Below, in pieces: positions 1 through 9,241 of a DNA stretch of 16,022 bases. The number at the start of each line of letters is the position of its first letter. Within the stretch, counting starts at the first letter, position 1. The DNA comes from a bacterium (GTDB taxonomy: Bacteria; Patescibacteria; Paceibacteria; UBA9973; UBA6065): assembly GCA_030680695.1 (NCBI GenBank), contig JAUXUT010000121.1, positions 1 through 16,022 on the forward strand. Direction: 5' to 3'. Made by a program: the position numbers and the translations under genes. The notes beneath the pieces were generated by a model. It saw only the letters and a program-made list of their open reading frames with translations. It did not search any database and was not told where the DNA came from.

Positions 1-14
1 AAAACCAAACCTCA

Positions 15-81
15 GCCGCGAATTCCACGAATTTTCGCAAATTGGTTTTAAAAATCTGCGTGAATTAGCGAAATTCGCGGC
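15..81. repeat. Intergenic imperfect palindrome
   Basis: A perfect 10-bp inverted repeat (GCCGCGAATT at 15-24 and AATTCGCGGC at 72-81) flanks an A+T-rich centre that itself carries related GCGAAATT / CGAATTTTCGC words. It could fold as a long imperfect hairpin. It resembles dispersed intergenic repeats of environmental bacterial genomes, but with only one copy in this window that cannot be shown. Confidence 0.4.
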
Positions 82-150
82 AAAATGCTCTGGCTTTGAG
101 ACCTGGAAATGACAGATACTGACTTGTGGGTAATCACCAGAATCTTCGAC

Positions 151-178
151 TTGCCAAAACGAATCAGAATGGTATAAT
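151..178 (+). promoter_or_regulatory. Sigma-70-type promoter of the tRNA gene
   Basis: The -35 box is TTGCCA (151-156, five of six consensus bases) and the -10 box is TATAAT (173-178, perfect), separated by 16 bp. Transcription would begin near 185, about ten bases before the mature tRNA 5' end. Confidence 0.75.
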
Positions 179-194
179 TCGCAGGCTTTACTAT

Positions 195-268
195 CGGGGT
201 GTGGCTCAGACCGGTAGAGCGCACGGTTCGGGTCCGTGAGGTCGGAGGTTCAAATCCTCTCACCCCGA
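195..268 (+). tRNA. tRNA-Pro (anticodon CGG)
   Basis: A complete cloverleaf can be drawn by hand. The acceptor stem CGGGGTG (195-201) pairs with CACCCCG (261-267), the D stem is GCTC/GAGC, the anticodon stem CACGG (222-226) pairs with CCGTG (234-238), and the T arm has loop TTCAAAT. The anticodon is CGG at 229-231, reading CCG (proline). The C1-G72 pair and A73 are characteristic of bacterial tRNA-Pro. The 3' CCA is not encoded (the bases after A268 are C, A, G), so it must be added by nucleotidyltransferase. The gene lies between its own promoter and terminator, so it appears monocistronic. Confidence 0.96.
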
Positions 269-277
269 CAGTTTTTT

Positions 278-310
278 GCACCGCCTTACCCGAAGGCGGT
301 GCGTTTGTTT
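278..310 (+). terminator. Intrinsic terminator of tRNA-Pro
   Basis: A ten-base-pair stem GCACCGCCTT (278-287) / AAGGCGGTGC (293-302) with a five-base loop is followed by a T-rich tail GTTTGTTT. It starts ten bases after the tRNA end. Confidence 0.85.
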
Positions 311-669
311 AATATGGTTGGGAGCGCATATTCTACAACAAAAGGACAGGAATGTAGCGAGGATGGGGAAATCATCGTCCACACTGGCACACAACTCCGA
401 GGCCTTGAAAGCCAAGTTTTCCAGGACGCACGGTTCGATGTAAAGGGCAGACGTGACATTTGTCAGGTTTTTTTGTGACAAATTCAGTTGAAACTCTACA
501 AGAAATGAATATTCTTTAATATGAATACATTATCGCCCAGGGGTCTGGGGGGTATGAGAAAAAAGCTCTGCCCAAACAACAACAACAATTGAATATATTT
601 CCTGAGTTCTATCAAGCGCTGGATGTTTCAATACTACATATCTAGAGATAATGTAAATTGGAGGATACT
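311..669. other. Non-coding stretch before the giant RHS gene
   Basis: No convincing gene is seen on either strand. Small inverted repeats are present: TGACA/TGTCA (454-458/461-465) followed by a seven-T run, and CCCAG/CTGGG (536-540/545-549). Possible weak promoters for the downstream gene are TTGAAA (488-493) with TATTCT (510-515) at 16-bp spacing, or a lone GATAAT (647-652). None is strong enough to call. The leader from the first candidate would be about 150 nt. Confidence 0.4.
660..664 (+). promoter_or_regulatory. Ribosome binding site fixing the start at 670
   Basis: GGAGG lies five bases before ATG 670. A TTG in the same frame at 658 overlaps this site and so cannot be the initiator, which removes four residues from the longest possible reading frame. 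Confidence 0.8.
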
Positions 670-3600
670 ATGTCTAATATTTTGTTGCAAAAAGGAATTA
701 CCTTTGTTACTCTGCTTTCATTAGTGCTACAGAGTTTTGTGCCATTTCCCCAAGCAGGAGCAGATACAACCAACGCTAACAACAAGAGCGGCATTAATAT
801 TCCCGTAATTACGCCAAGCGAGTACCAGCCGCCGTTATTTGAGCATCCGCAATCGCGAAGACAGCCCCATAGTGACGTTGGAAACTCGTCTCGCAAAGAA
901 AGTGCTTTGCGTTTAATGTTTCTTGAAAATGTAGGACAGTTCGATGACAAAGAAGAATTCCTAGTTCAAAATGGAAACTCGATTATTCACATAACAAAAT
1001 CTGATTTCTGGATTACCTTATTTGATGCTGAACAGCAGAATCGCCCAGCACACAGCAACCAACCAGCCAATAAACCAAAATCAGAATCAATAGAAGATGT
1101 ATCAGAATTGATAAATGGCATTCATATCCGTTTTTCTTTTCAGGGTATCAATCCGGGTGTTGAAATAAAAGGGAAAAACAGGATTGAAACCAACATATCT
1201 TATCTTATGGGCGATGATCCAGATGACTGGAATATTAATGTCCCGGTTTGGGAAGGCGTGATATATGAAAATATTTACCCCGGAGTGGACTTGGAGCTAT
1301 CCGGTGCAGATGGGCAGTTATCATGGAAATACATTCTGCAAGATGGGCAGCCATTGGCTGGGAATGCGCGCCTCGAATCGATTGGCATAAAAGTGGATGG
1401 TGCGGATAAAATAGAAATTGTTAATAACGAAATGGTTATTTCAACGCCCATAAATAATGTAAACATTCCATTACCAGATGTAGTCAAAAACGGTTCATCA
1501 ATATTTTCTCAACCGAAAGACAAAAAACCGTCCACAAAGGGGGACGAATTAATAATACCGATTAGTTTTCCTGAAGAACAGACATCGGGCGCAGACAGTG
1601 TACTTCCTTCTGCCCAATCATGGGTAAAAGCATTTCCGTCGCCTGTCATCTCGAATGATGCTGTTACGGATGATGCAACAAATTTAGCGATCAACACACA
1701 TATATATTCAACTTATCTAGGAACTGGCAGTGGATCTGTCACCGCAGTTGATATGAATGGAAATGTTTACGTGACCGGTAAAACATATTCTCCAATCTTT
1801 CCGGTTACGCCGGGCGCATTTCAATTATCGAATACTGGGGAGAGAGATGTATTTGTAACAAAAATCAACCCAGAAGGAACCGCCCTGATATATTCTACTT
1901 ATCTCGGCGGGAACAGTAATGATATAAGCATGGGAATAGTTGTAGATGAAAACCAAAACGCGACGATTGTTGGACATACAGATTCATCAAATTTTCCCTC
2001 GACCTCAGGTTTCCATAGCGGCGGCGGTATGGATGCGTTCATTACAAAATTAAATTCGAACGGCTCCGGATTAATTTTCTCCGTCTTTCTTGGAGGATCG
2101 TTAGGGGATTTCAGCACTGATATCGCAGCCGACCAATTCAACAACATTTATGTTTCTGGTTTTACACAATCCAACAATTTTCCAACCACAATGGGAGCTT
2201 ATCAAGTTTTACCAAAAGGGAACGGAGATGGTTTTATAACAAAACTGAATTCGTCTGGTGCAAGGATATATTCAACATATATTGGCGGCACAAATACAGA
2301 TTGCTTTATATATAACATATATCATTACCCGCATACATGCTCAATTGCAGTAGATAACCAAGGAGCAGTTTATTTCGCTGGTTTGACATTTTCCGATAAT
2401 TTCCCTACGACCTTGGGCAGTTATAGCCAGAGCAATAGTGGCGGAGGTGATGTATTTACCCTAAAACTTCATCCAAATGGAGGGAGTTTGTTGTTTTCCA
2501 CATTTGTGGGCGGTACAGGAAACGAGTGCACTAGTAGCGGATGCTCGATAGTGGTGGATAAAAGCGGGGCAGCCATTGTTGCAGGATCTACGACGTCTTT
2601 CGATTTTCCCACTACACCAGGCGCATTTGACCGCAGCGCAAATGGGTCGTCAACATATCCCACCGATATCTTTGTATTCAAACTTCAACCGAACGGGGCG
2701 GATTTGATTTTTTCCACTTATCTTGGGGGAAATAGAGATGATCATGTATTAGATCTGGCAGTCAGCGAATCCGGCGATCCAATATTGACCGGTAACACTT
2801 TCTCATCGAATTTTCCGGTTTCACAGGATGCTTTGCAGTCATCCTACATTGTCAGTAGTTGCATTGAGGGTCTATGTGATGATGGAATTGTAACAAAGTT
2901 AAATTCAACAGGTTCGCGATTAATATACTCTACCTACCTAGGCGGAACTGGCGGAGATGCGGGATGGGGGATCGCTCATCAACATGGAACCAATAATCTG
3001 TACATCACAGGGGCCACAAGTTCCAGTGATTTCCCAGTTACTCCGGGGGCATATGATACTACTTTCAACCCTCCAGGAGCAGATGGCTGGAACGTATTCA
3101 TCACAAAGTTCCAAATTGATTCATCCATTCCCTCAGATGCATCTGTCTACAGTTCCAATCTGGGCATGGATGGATTTATTACCTGTATCCCCGTCTGTTC
3201 GCAAGCATACAAAGGCGGACCCATCAACACACGGACAGGGGGATACGATTACTCCGCAACGGATATTTCGATCCAATCAGGTGCAGGGGAGATAGCGTTT
3301 GATCGGACCTATTCATCCCAATCCCTGGGATTAGCACCACTTGGTTATGGCTGGACTCACAGCCATGACATGTATCTTACAATCGGCGCATACAATAGCG
3401 GCGTCCGACAGATCACGCTAAAGGGCCACACAGCGAACCAGTATATTTTCAATCAAACCAGCGGTTCAACGGTTGCCACGCCCGAGGCGGGAATCTACGC
3501 CTCCCTGGTTCAAGGTCCTTCCTCGTTCATCCTGACCGACAAAGCCCAAAATATCTACGAGTTCAATCTGACGACAGGCAGGTTGATATCCCATACCAAC

Positions 3601-6600
3601 CCCACAGGGCTAAAAATCCTCTACACCTTTGACAGCAAAGGTCGCATGACCAAGATCAGCGACCAAAGCGGGCAGCGCTACCTGACATTAGCCTATGCAG
3701 GGAACGGCACAAAGATCGTTTCAGTAACAGACTATACAGGGCGAAAAGTCTCCTACGGCTACGACTCAAACAACAACCTGACTTCCGTCACGGATCCGCT
3801 CGGAAAATTATGGCGGTATACCTATGACTCCAGCCATCGCATCTTGCAGGTACTCGACCCGGACAACAAAATCATCGAACGAACCGAATACGACGCGCAG
3901 GGAAGGGCAGTGCGTCAATATGACGGGGAGAACAACCTGGTTGTCGAGTTGATCTACAATGCGGACAGCACGACGACCGTCAAAGACGCGCAGAACAATA
4001 CCGAAACCCATACCTACGACTTCCGCAAGACACTCACAAACCAGACCGACCCGACGGGTGGAGCAACCAGTACCACCTACGATTCAAACTTCCGCCCTGC
4101 AACCATCACGGACGCGAACGATAATACCACCAGTTTGGTATGGGGGGCAAACGGCGCGGACCTGCTCCAGTTGACCGACCCGCTGAACGGGCAAGTCAGC
4201 CTTGGTTACGATTCCAGTCACAACCTTACCTCCATCGTTGACCAGAGCAATTACCTGACCACCTACACCTATTCAGGCACAAACCTGACCAGCATGACGG
4301 ACGCCCTGAACGGCACATGGACTTACACTTATACGCCTCAGGGATACCTGGCATCCCAAACCGACCCGCTTGGGCGTACCACATCCTACACCTACAACGC
4401 GCAGGGACAGCGGCTCTCGATGACCGATCCGCTCGGGAAAACATGGACATACGCCTACGACAACCTCGGACGACTGATCACCATCACCGACCCGCTGGGG
4501 CGGGTAATCAGAAATGAATACGATGCGGCTGGACGGTTGATCAAGGTCACGCGCAACTACAACGCCAGTTACGCGCAAAATTACCAGAACCAGTGGAACA
4601 TCGTCACGCAATATCAATATGACGTGCGCGGCAATCAGACCGCCATGACCGACACCTACGGGCGCACGACCACCTACCAATACGACGCGGCGGGACGCCT
4701 GACCCACACCACGGATGCGGCGGGCAAGACGACCATCAACGCTTACGACTCCAAGGGGCAATTGATCTCCGTGACCGATCCGCTCGGGCGCGCGACCAGT
4801 TATCAGTATGATGCGGCGGGGCGCGTGGTCGCTGTGACGGATGCATTGAACAAGACCATATCCACCACCTATAACCTCGACGGGACCGTTGCAACGACAA
4901 AAGACGCCTTGAATCGCGTCACGTCCTACACGTACGACGAATTGAAGCGCATCGAGACGATCACCGACCCAATGGGCGGCGTGACCAGTTACGCCTATGA
5001 CGCCGCGGGAAACATGATTTCCGTGACCGATCCGCGCGGCGGGACGACTACTTTTGAATACGATGCGTTGGGGCGCGTCATCAGGCAAACCGCGCCGAAT
5101 GGCGGCGTCACCGAGACCTTCTACAATGTGGCGGGAAATCGGGTTCAAACGATTGACCCGCTGGGCAATGCCACGACCTACACCTACGATGCGGCAAACC
5201 GCCTATTGACCATCACCGACGCCAGGGGCGGCGTGACCAGTTATGCCTACGACGATGCGGGACGGCGCATCTCGATGACCGATGCGAACAACCACACCAC
5301 CACATACACCTATGATGCGCTGGATCGCGTAGTGAGCGTAACCGACCCATTGGGGAATACAACCCAAACGCAATACGATGCGCTGGGCAATGCCGCCTCC
5401 CAAACGGATGCCAACAGCAATACGACCACCTTCCAGTATGACATGCTGTACCGCCTCGTCACCCAGACCAACGCGCTGAACGGCGCGACCCAATTCACCT
5501 ACGACGATGTGGGCAACCGCCTGACGGTAAAAGACCCGAACAATCACACAACGGGGACGGTCTACGATGCCTTGAACCGCCCGATCTCATTCGTGGATGC
5601 AAACAACAACAGCACGACCACCACCTACGATGAGGTCGGAAATGTGATCAATGCAAGGGACGGTTTGGACCATACAACCACGTTTGGGTATGATGCCAAC
5701 AATCGCCAAATCTCGGTTGCAGACGCGCTTGGCAATTCCATACAATACGGCTATAACGCAGCGGGGGATCGCGTTTCGATGACCGATGCCAATGGCGTCG
5801 TGACGCGCTTCGAGTACAACAACATGGGCTGGCTGACCGCCGTAATCGAGAACTTCAAAGCGGGCGTACAGCCCGATCACGAGACCAATGTCCGCACCGA
5901 GTACACCTATGACTTAAACGGGAACAAGAAAACGGTCAAGGATGGAAGCGGACATGTCTCCAGTTTCACCTACGACGAACTCAACCGTCTCGTGCAGGAA
6001 TCCGATCCACTCGGCAATACGTGGACGTATTATTACGATGCGGTCGGGAACCAAACCTCGATGGTGGATGCCAACGGCGCGACTACGCAATTCAGTTATG
6101 ATGCCGCGAACCGCCTGATTGGAATCAATTACCCAGGGGGGACTCCCGATGTGACCTTTGCCTACGACGATGGCGGACGGCGCATCGGCATGACCGATGG
6201 GGCTGGTTCCACCACCTGGACATTCGACAAGCTGAATCGTCCCACTGCCATCCAGGACCCCTTCGGCTCCACCGTTGGTTATGGATATGACGCGGCGGGT
6301 AACCGCACATCGCTGACCTATCCAAGTACAACGGGCACAGTCACTTACACTTACGATGCAGGTAATCGTCTTACAACGGTCAATGGTCTATCGTCCACGG
6401 TTGACTACGCCTACGATGCCGCGGACCGATTGACAGGCGTCTCGCGTCCGAATGGTGTAAGCACAACTTATACCTACGATAACGCCAACCGCCTGCTGGC
6501 GCTGGCGCATACGCTCAGCGGGCAAAACCTTGCGCTGTATCAATACATGTACGACGCGGCAGGCAACCGCACGCAAGCCATTGAAGATGTCGCCTTCCCC

Positions 6601-8631
6601 GAGGGTGCATTACCAACTGCCACACCTACCGCCACGTTCACGGAAACTCCGACAGTCACCCCAACGGGAACGGAGACGTTGACGCCTTCTCCCACTGGCA
6701 CGGAGACAGAACCCCCTACGGGGACGATGACACCCACACCGACTGAGACGATTCCGCCGACTGCCACACCCACAGACACGCCTCTTCCTACTGATACGCC
6801 CGAACCTACGTTCACACCTACAGAAACCCCGACGGAGACGCCCACACAGGTAAGTTTTTACGGTGGAAATTATCTGGCTTCCTATCTCCTCGCTCCCAAG
6901 ACCAAGACTCCGACGCCGCCTGGAGTGACGCCTACGCCCACATGGACTCCCACTTTCACCTTTACCCCCACTTTCTCAGGTCCAACAGATACACCTACGG
7001 TCACGCCTTCTGCGACCATCACCACCACACCTCTGCCGCCGCCCGTCCTGCAATCAGTGACGATTGATTACACGTATGATGCGCTCTATCGCCTGACTGC
7101 GGCGGATTACAGTGACGGAAAGTATTATCACTATGCCTATGATGAAGTGGGTAATCGCTTATCTCAACAGACTCACCTGGGCAATGATAGTTACCAGTAC
7201 GATATTACCAATCGCCTCACCAGCGTAAATGGCACAACCTACACTTGGGATAACAACGGCAACCTGCTGAATGACGGCACGAATACCTATGCCTATGATT
7301 CCGCCAATCGCCTGGCTACATTAACTGACTCCTCTGGTTCCTCAATCTATACTTACAATGGCTTGGGCGACAGGCTTACCCAAAACGGAATCCACTATAC
7401 CCTTGACCTTGTTGCTGGTTACACCCAAATCCTCAGTGATGGGACAAATACCTACCTGTATGGACTTGGTCGCATTGCCGAGAGACAGGATGGAGTAAAC
7501 GAATACTATCTCGGTGATGCGCTTGGAAGCGTAAGGCAACTCACCAATCCTTATGGCGAAGTCACGCTGACGAAAAATTATGACCCTTACGGAAACAACA
7601 TTCAGTCGCTTGGGTCAGCACAAACGGACTATGGATTCACAGGCGAGACAACGGATGCCAGTGGTTTGATCTACTTGCGGGCGCGGTATTACAGTCCGCT
7701 GGATGGAAGGTTTTTTCAACTCGATCCATGGGAGGGAGACCCAAATCTACCCACTACTCTTAACCCTTACACATATGTCCTCAACAATCCAATAATCTAC
7801 ACCGATCCGAGTGGCGCTGTTCCACAACTATTAGCGGCGATGGGCCTTGGTTTTGTTGCCGGAGTTGCGCTTGGCACAACTGTCGGCATTGTTGATCGCA
7901 GCTGGGCGCTTTCCGGCGAATGTGGGTGCGATATTCAACAGCAAGCGCTATTAATGAACGATTGGCAGTGGATTGGAACACATGCACTGGTTGGCGGCAT
8001 TATAGGTGGAATATCGCCACTCATTGCACTAGCTGCTGCATCTGCCCCAATAGGCGCAATTGTTGTTGGAGGTACTGGTGTTGTTTTGGGTGGATTGGAT
8101 TTATATAACACAATCAACATCATCCAAAATGAGACTGGGTTGACGTGGTGTACGGGCATACGAGCAGCGCTTGATATTGCTAGTATCGTTTTTGGTGCAG
8201 CTGGTGTTGTGAAAGGGGTTCAAGCGTGGCGCGCAAGCGGCAACGGGCTTCGGTGGACAGGTCCCGGAGGGGGGCACCCCTCTGATTTAACTATTTTCAA
8301 AACTGGTGAATTTAGCGAACTAACTACTAGACTGCCAAAGGACAAGCCAGTAGTTGTAATAGGCGAATCTATGAGAAGGGTAAATCCCGTTGCAGATTCC
8401 TTAAGGAAAATTGGTTTCAACGTGAAGACTTATAATCCTAATCCTAGTCCACCATCGTTAGAAGCTAACCGTTCATGGCTAAGATATTGGACTATTGAAA
8501 AAGGAGCAACTGTGGTTGATATCGGATTAGATGCGACAAGGGCTGAACCAAGCTTGTATTATGCATTAGAATATAGGAGTATTTATCAAAACTGGAAATA
8601 TCCTAATGTTATTCAATATCTCGTCCCCTAA
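670..8631 (+). CDS. Giant secreted RHS/YD-repeat polymorphic toxin
   Basis: 2653 aa. Residues 1-31 are a Sec signal peptide (hydrophobic core TFVTLLSLVLQSF, likely cleavage after AGA). Residues about 78-274 resemble the DUF7948 domain that commonly precedes SBBP proteins (LENVGQF start, YEN-YPGVDLE motif). Residues about 344-819 hold seven SBBP propeller repeats (STYLGG ... VTG.T.S..FPVTPGAF). A DUF6531-like segment at about 848-905 (GGPINTRTGGYDY ... FDRTYSS) opens a long YD-repeat barrel to about 1965. A Thr/Pro linker follows (about 1980-2125), then more YD repeats, then the RHS core (YDPYG at 2304, RARYYSPLDGRF, ending D2379-PSG). The tip (about 2383-2653) has Gly/Ala-rich hydrophobic stretches, possibly membrane-entry segments, then a final region of about 100 residues with NRSWLRYW and VVDIGLD...SLYYALE motifs. 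I believe that family recurs at RHS C-termini, but its activity is unknown to me. The role as an exported contact-dependent toxin is inferred from architecture and the adjacent immunity gene. Confidence 0.93.
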   Translation: MSNILLQKGITFVTLLSLVLQSFVPFPQAGADTTNANNKSGINIPVITPSEYQPPLFEHPQSRRQPHSDVGNSSRKESALRLMFLENVGQFDDKEEFLVQNGNSIIHITKSDFWITLFDAEQQNRPAHSNQPANKPKSESIEDVSELINGIHIRFSFQGINPGVEIKGKNRIETNISYLMGDDPDDWNINVPVWEGVIYENIYPGVDLELSGADGQLSWKYILQDGQPLAGNARLESIGIKVDGADKIEIVNNEMVISTPINNVNIPLPDVVKNGSSIFSQPKDKKPSTKGDELIIPISFPEEQTSGADSVLPSAQSWVKAFPSPVISNDAVTDDATNLAINTHIYSTYLGTGSGSVTAVDMNGNVYVTGKTYSPIFPVTPGAFQLSNTGERDVFVTKINPEGTALIYSTYLGGNSNDISMGIVVDENQNATIVGHTDSSNFPSTSGFHSGGGMDAFITKLNSNGSGLIFSVFLGGSLGDFSTDIAADQFNNIYVSGFTQSNNFPTTMGAYQVLPKGNGDGFITKLNSSGARIYSTYIGGTNTDCFIYNIYHYPHTCSIAVDNQGAVYFAGLTFSDNFPTTLGSYSQSNSGGGDVFTLKLHPNGGSLLFSTFVGGTGNECTSSGCSIVVDKSGAAIVAGSTTSFDFPTTPGAFDRSANGSSTYPTDIFVFKLQPNGADLIFSTYLGGNRDDHVLDLAVSESGDPILTGNTFSSNFPVSQDALQSSYIVSSCIEGLCDDGIVTKLNSTGSRLIYSTYLGGTGGDAGWGIAHQHGTNNLYITGATSSSDFPVTPGAYDTTFNPPGADGWNVFITKFQIDSSIPSDASVYSSNLGMDGFITCIPVCSQAYKGGPINTRTGGYDYSATDISIQSGAGEIAFDRTYSSQSLGLAPLGYGWTHSHDMYLTIGAYNSGVRQITLKGHTANQYIFNQTSGSTVATPEAGIYASLVQGPSSFILTDKAQNIYEFNLTTGRLISHTNPTGLKILYTFDSKGRMTKISDQSGQRYLTLAYAGNGTKIVSVTDYTGRKVSYGYDSNNNLTSVTDPLGKLWRYTYDSSHRILQVLDPDNKIIERTEYDAQGRAVRQYDGENNLVVELIYNADSTTTVKDAQNNTETHTYDFRKTLTNQTDPTGGATSTTYDSNFRPATITDANDNTTSLVWGANGADLLQLTDPLNGQVSLGYDSSHNLTSIVDQSNYLTTYTYSGTNLTSMTDALNGTWTYTYTPQGYLASQTDPLGRTTSYTYNAQGQRLSMTDPLGKTWTYAYDNLGRLITITDPLGRVIRNEYDAAGRLIKVTRNYNASYAQNYQNQWNIVTQYQYDVRGNQTAMTDTYGRTTTYQYDAAGRLTHTTDAAGKTTINAYDSKGQLISVTDPLGRATSYQYDAAGRVVAVTDALNKTISTTYNLDGTVATTKDALNRVTSYTYDELKRIETITDPMGGVTSYAYDAAGNMISVTDPRGGTTTFEYDALGRVIRQTAPNGGVTETFYNVAGNRVQTIDPLGNATTYTYDAANRLLTITDARGGVTSYAYDDAGRRISMTDANNHTTTYTYDALDRVVSVTDPLGNTTQTQYDALGNAASQTDANSNTTTFQYDMLYRLVTQTNALNGATQFTYDDVGNRLTVKDPNNHTTGTVYDALNRPISFVDANNNSTTTTYDEVGNVINARDGLDHTTTFGYDANNRQISVADALGNSIQYGYNAAGDRVSMTDANGVVTRFEYNNMGWLTAVIENFKAGVQPDHETNVRTEYTYDLNGNKKTVKDGSGHVSSFTYDELNRLVQESDPLGNTWTYYYDAVGNQTSMVDANGATTQFSYDAANRLIGINYPGGTPDVTFAYDDGGRRIGMTDGAGSTTWTFDKLNRPTAIQDPFGSTVGYGYDAAGNRTSLTYPSTTGTVTYTYDAGNRLTTVNGLSSTVDYAYDAADRLTGVSRPNGVSTTYTYDNANRLLALAHTLSGQNLALYQYMYDAAGNRTQAIEDVAFPEGALPTATPTATFTETPTVTPTGTETLTPSPTGTETEPPTGTMTPTPTETIPPTATPTDTPLPTDTPEPTFTPTETPTETPTQVSFYGGNYLASYLLAPKTKTPTPPGVTPTPTWTPTFTFTPTFSGPTDTPTVTPSATITTTPLPPPVLQSVTIDYTYDALYRLTAADYSDGKYYHYAYDEVGNRLSQQTHLGNDSYQYDITNRLTSVNGTTYTWDNNGNLLNDGTNTYAYDSANRLATLTDSSGSSIYTYNGLGDRLTQNGIHYTLDLVAGYTQILSDGTNTYLYGLGRIAERQDGVNEYYLGDALGSVRQLTNPYGEVTLTKNYDPYGNNIQSLGSAQTDYGFTGETTDASGLIYLRARYYSPLDGRFFQLDPWEGDPNLPTTLNPYTYVLNNPIIYTDPSGAVPQLLAAMGLGFVAGVALGTTVGIVDRSWALSGECGCDIQQQALLMNDWQWIGTHALVGGIIGGISPLIALAAASAPIGAIVVGGTGVVLGGLDLYNTINIIQNETGLTWCTGIRAALDIASIVFGAAGVVKGVQAWRASGNGLRWTGPGGGHPSDLTIFKTGEFSELTTRLPKDKPVVVIGESMRRVNPVADSLRKIGFNVKTYNPNPSPPSLEANRSWLRYWTIEKGATVVDIGLDATRAEPSLYYALEYRSIYQNWKYPNVIQYLVP
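1699..3126 (+). repeat. Seven SBBP beta-propeller repeats (coding)
   Basis: The translated unit of about 60 residues runs YSTYLGG-(N/G)...D..G..YVTG.T.S..FP(V/T)T.GA(F/Y). STYLG-like cores occur seven times, with variants SVFLGG, STYIGG and STFVGG. Spacing is uneven because some units carry insertions. DNA repeats are weak, so the units diverged long ago. Confidence 0.85.
3600..6575 (+). repeat. YD/RHS repeat array (coding)
   Basis: Dozens of units of about 21 residues follow the pattern (T/S)YTYDA.GR(L/V)...TD(P/A).G. This is the pattern that builds the hollow RHS cocoon around a toxin. The DNA here is visibly richer in G+C than the propeller part upstream and the tip downstream. Confidence 0.9.
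6605..7045 (+). repeat. Thr/Pro-rich low-complexity linker (coding)
   Basis: The translation is made of TPT, PTAT, TETP and TPTP words, interrupted once by a unique segment (FYGGNYLASYLLAPKTKTP at about 6856-6915). Such linkers are common in Chloroflexota surface proteins. Here it splits the YD array in two and coincides with the 5' limit of homology to the spare RHS block at 13115 onward. Confidence 0.85.
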
Positions 8632-8646
8632 CGAAGACGGAACGAT

Positions 8647-9183
8647 ATGAAAAAAGAATCAACCGAACTATTTTTTCAGGAAGTTATAAAATATTTCCAA
8701 TATCTCGTGTCTGATTTCAACTACAATTTAATTTCGACTGATATTGAAAACACGGATTATTACCCAGATACTGTTGCGATTGTCCGATATCTGGGTAATA
8801 AGGTCGGGCTAGAAGTATATTGGTATCTTGCGTCTTCTGTAATTAGCGTTGCCCTTATTGAAATAATAAAGGAGGGTGATTTTCCATATAAAAAACGTTT
8901 TTGGGGTAAATCAAGCGGAGAAGCAAGAGCAATAAAATTGCACACTCTTATAGACATGGCAGGAAAGGACGACGAGCTTATGCTCAAAAAACCTAGATCG
9001 ACCAAAGCATCTGATGTCAAAAAACGTAGAACTATGATTGATGAAAAACTGAGTAATCTTGTTAAGAATCTTGCAGATGTTTTACATGAACAAGCACATG
9101 ACATTCTAGCAGGCGACACTTCAATATTCTCACAAGTTCAAAAATACGAGGAAGAAATATTGAAAAAAGAGTACCCATATTAA
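8647..9183 (+). CDS. Putative immunity protein for the giant toxin
   Basis: 178 aa with no signal peptide or membrane segment, so probably cytoplasmic. It begins 15 bp after the toxin stop on the same strand, the usual place of a cognate immunity gene. The RBS is weak (GACGGA, about six bases before the ATG), suggesting translational coupling to the toxin. I do not recognise the family. Visible features are an N-terminal FF-EVIKYFQYLVSDF segment, a hydrophobic beta-like middle (LEVYWYLASSVISVALIEI), a basic stretch near residue 120 (KKRR) and a C-terminal helical part (NLVKNLADVLHEQAHDIL). Its overall plan resembles the 171-aa immunity candidate at 9636. The DNA is A+T-rich compared with the RHS barrel. 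The immunity role is inferred from position only. Confidence 0.65.
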   Translation: MKKESTELFFQEVIKYFQYLVSDFNYNLISTDIENTDYYPDTVAIVRYLGNKVGLEVYWYLASSVISVALIEIIKEGDFPYKKRFWGKSSGEARAIKLHTLIDMAGKDDELMLKKPRSTKASDVKKRRTMIDEKLSNLVKNLADVLHEQAHDILAGDTSIFSQVQKYEEEILKKEYPY

Positions 9184-9223
9184 GAATAACTTGAAAAGAT
9201 GGAAGCCCAAATTATTTTTGGAG

Positions 9224-9241
9224 ATCCTTAATGATAAGGAT
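9224..9241. repeat. 7-bp inverted repeat at a cassette junction
   Basis: ATCCTTA (9224-9230) and TAAGGAT (9235-9241) flank ATGA. The site falls where the reading frame of the orphan toxin tip opens (after TAA 9235-9237), between the first immunity gene and the spare module. It may be chance, or a scar of the joining event. Confidence 0.35.

Noticed and set aside
48..281. Antisense frame with GVRGFEPPTSRTRTVRSTGLSHTP
   Set aside because: It is the reverse strand of the tRNA-Pro gene, a well-known spurious protein; the tRNA explains the sequence.
260..481. 73-aa antisense frame over the tRNA terminator and leader region
   Set aside because: It runs through the terminator hairpin, has no RBS and shows no protein-like pattern.
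4273..5148. 291-aa open frame on the minus strand
   Set aside because: It mirrors the YD repeats: repetitive G+C-rich coding DNA often leaves the opposite strand open. No start signal or domain is seen.
3600..7060. Tandem DNA repeats as a CRISPR or satellite array
   Set aside because: The periodicity is at the protein level (YD repeats and Thr/Pro words); the DNA units vary and there are no spacers.
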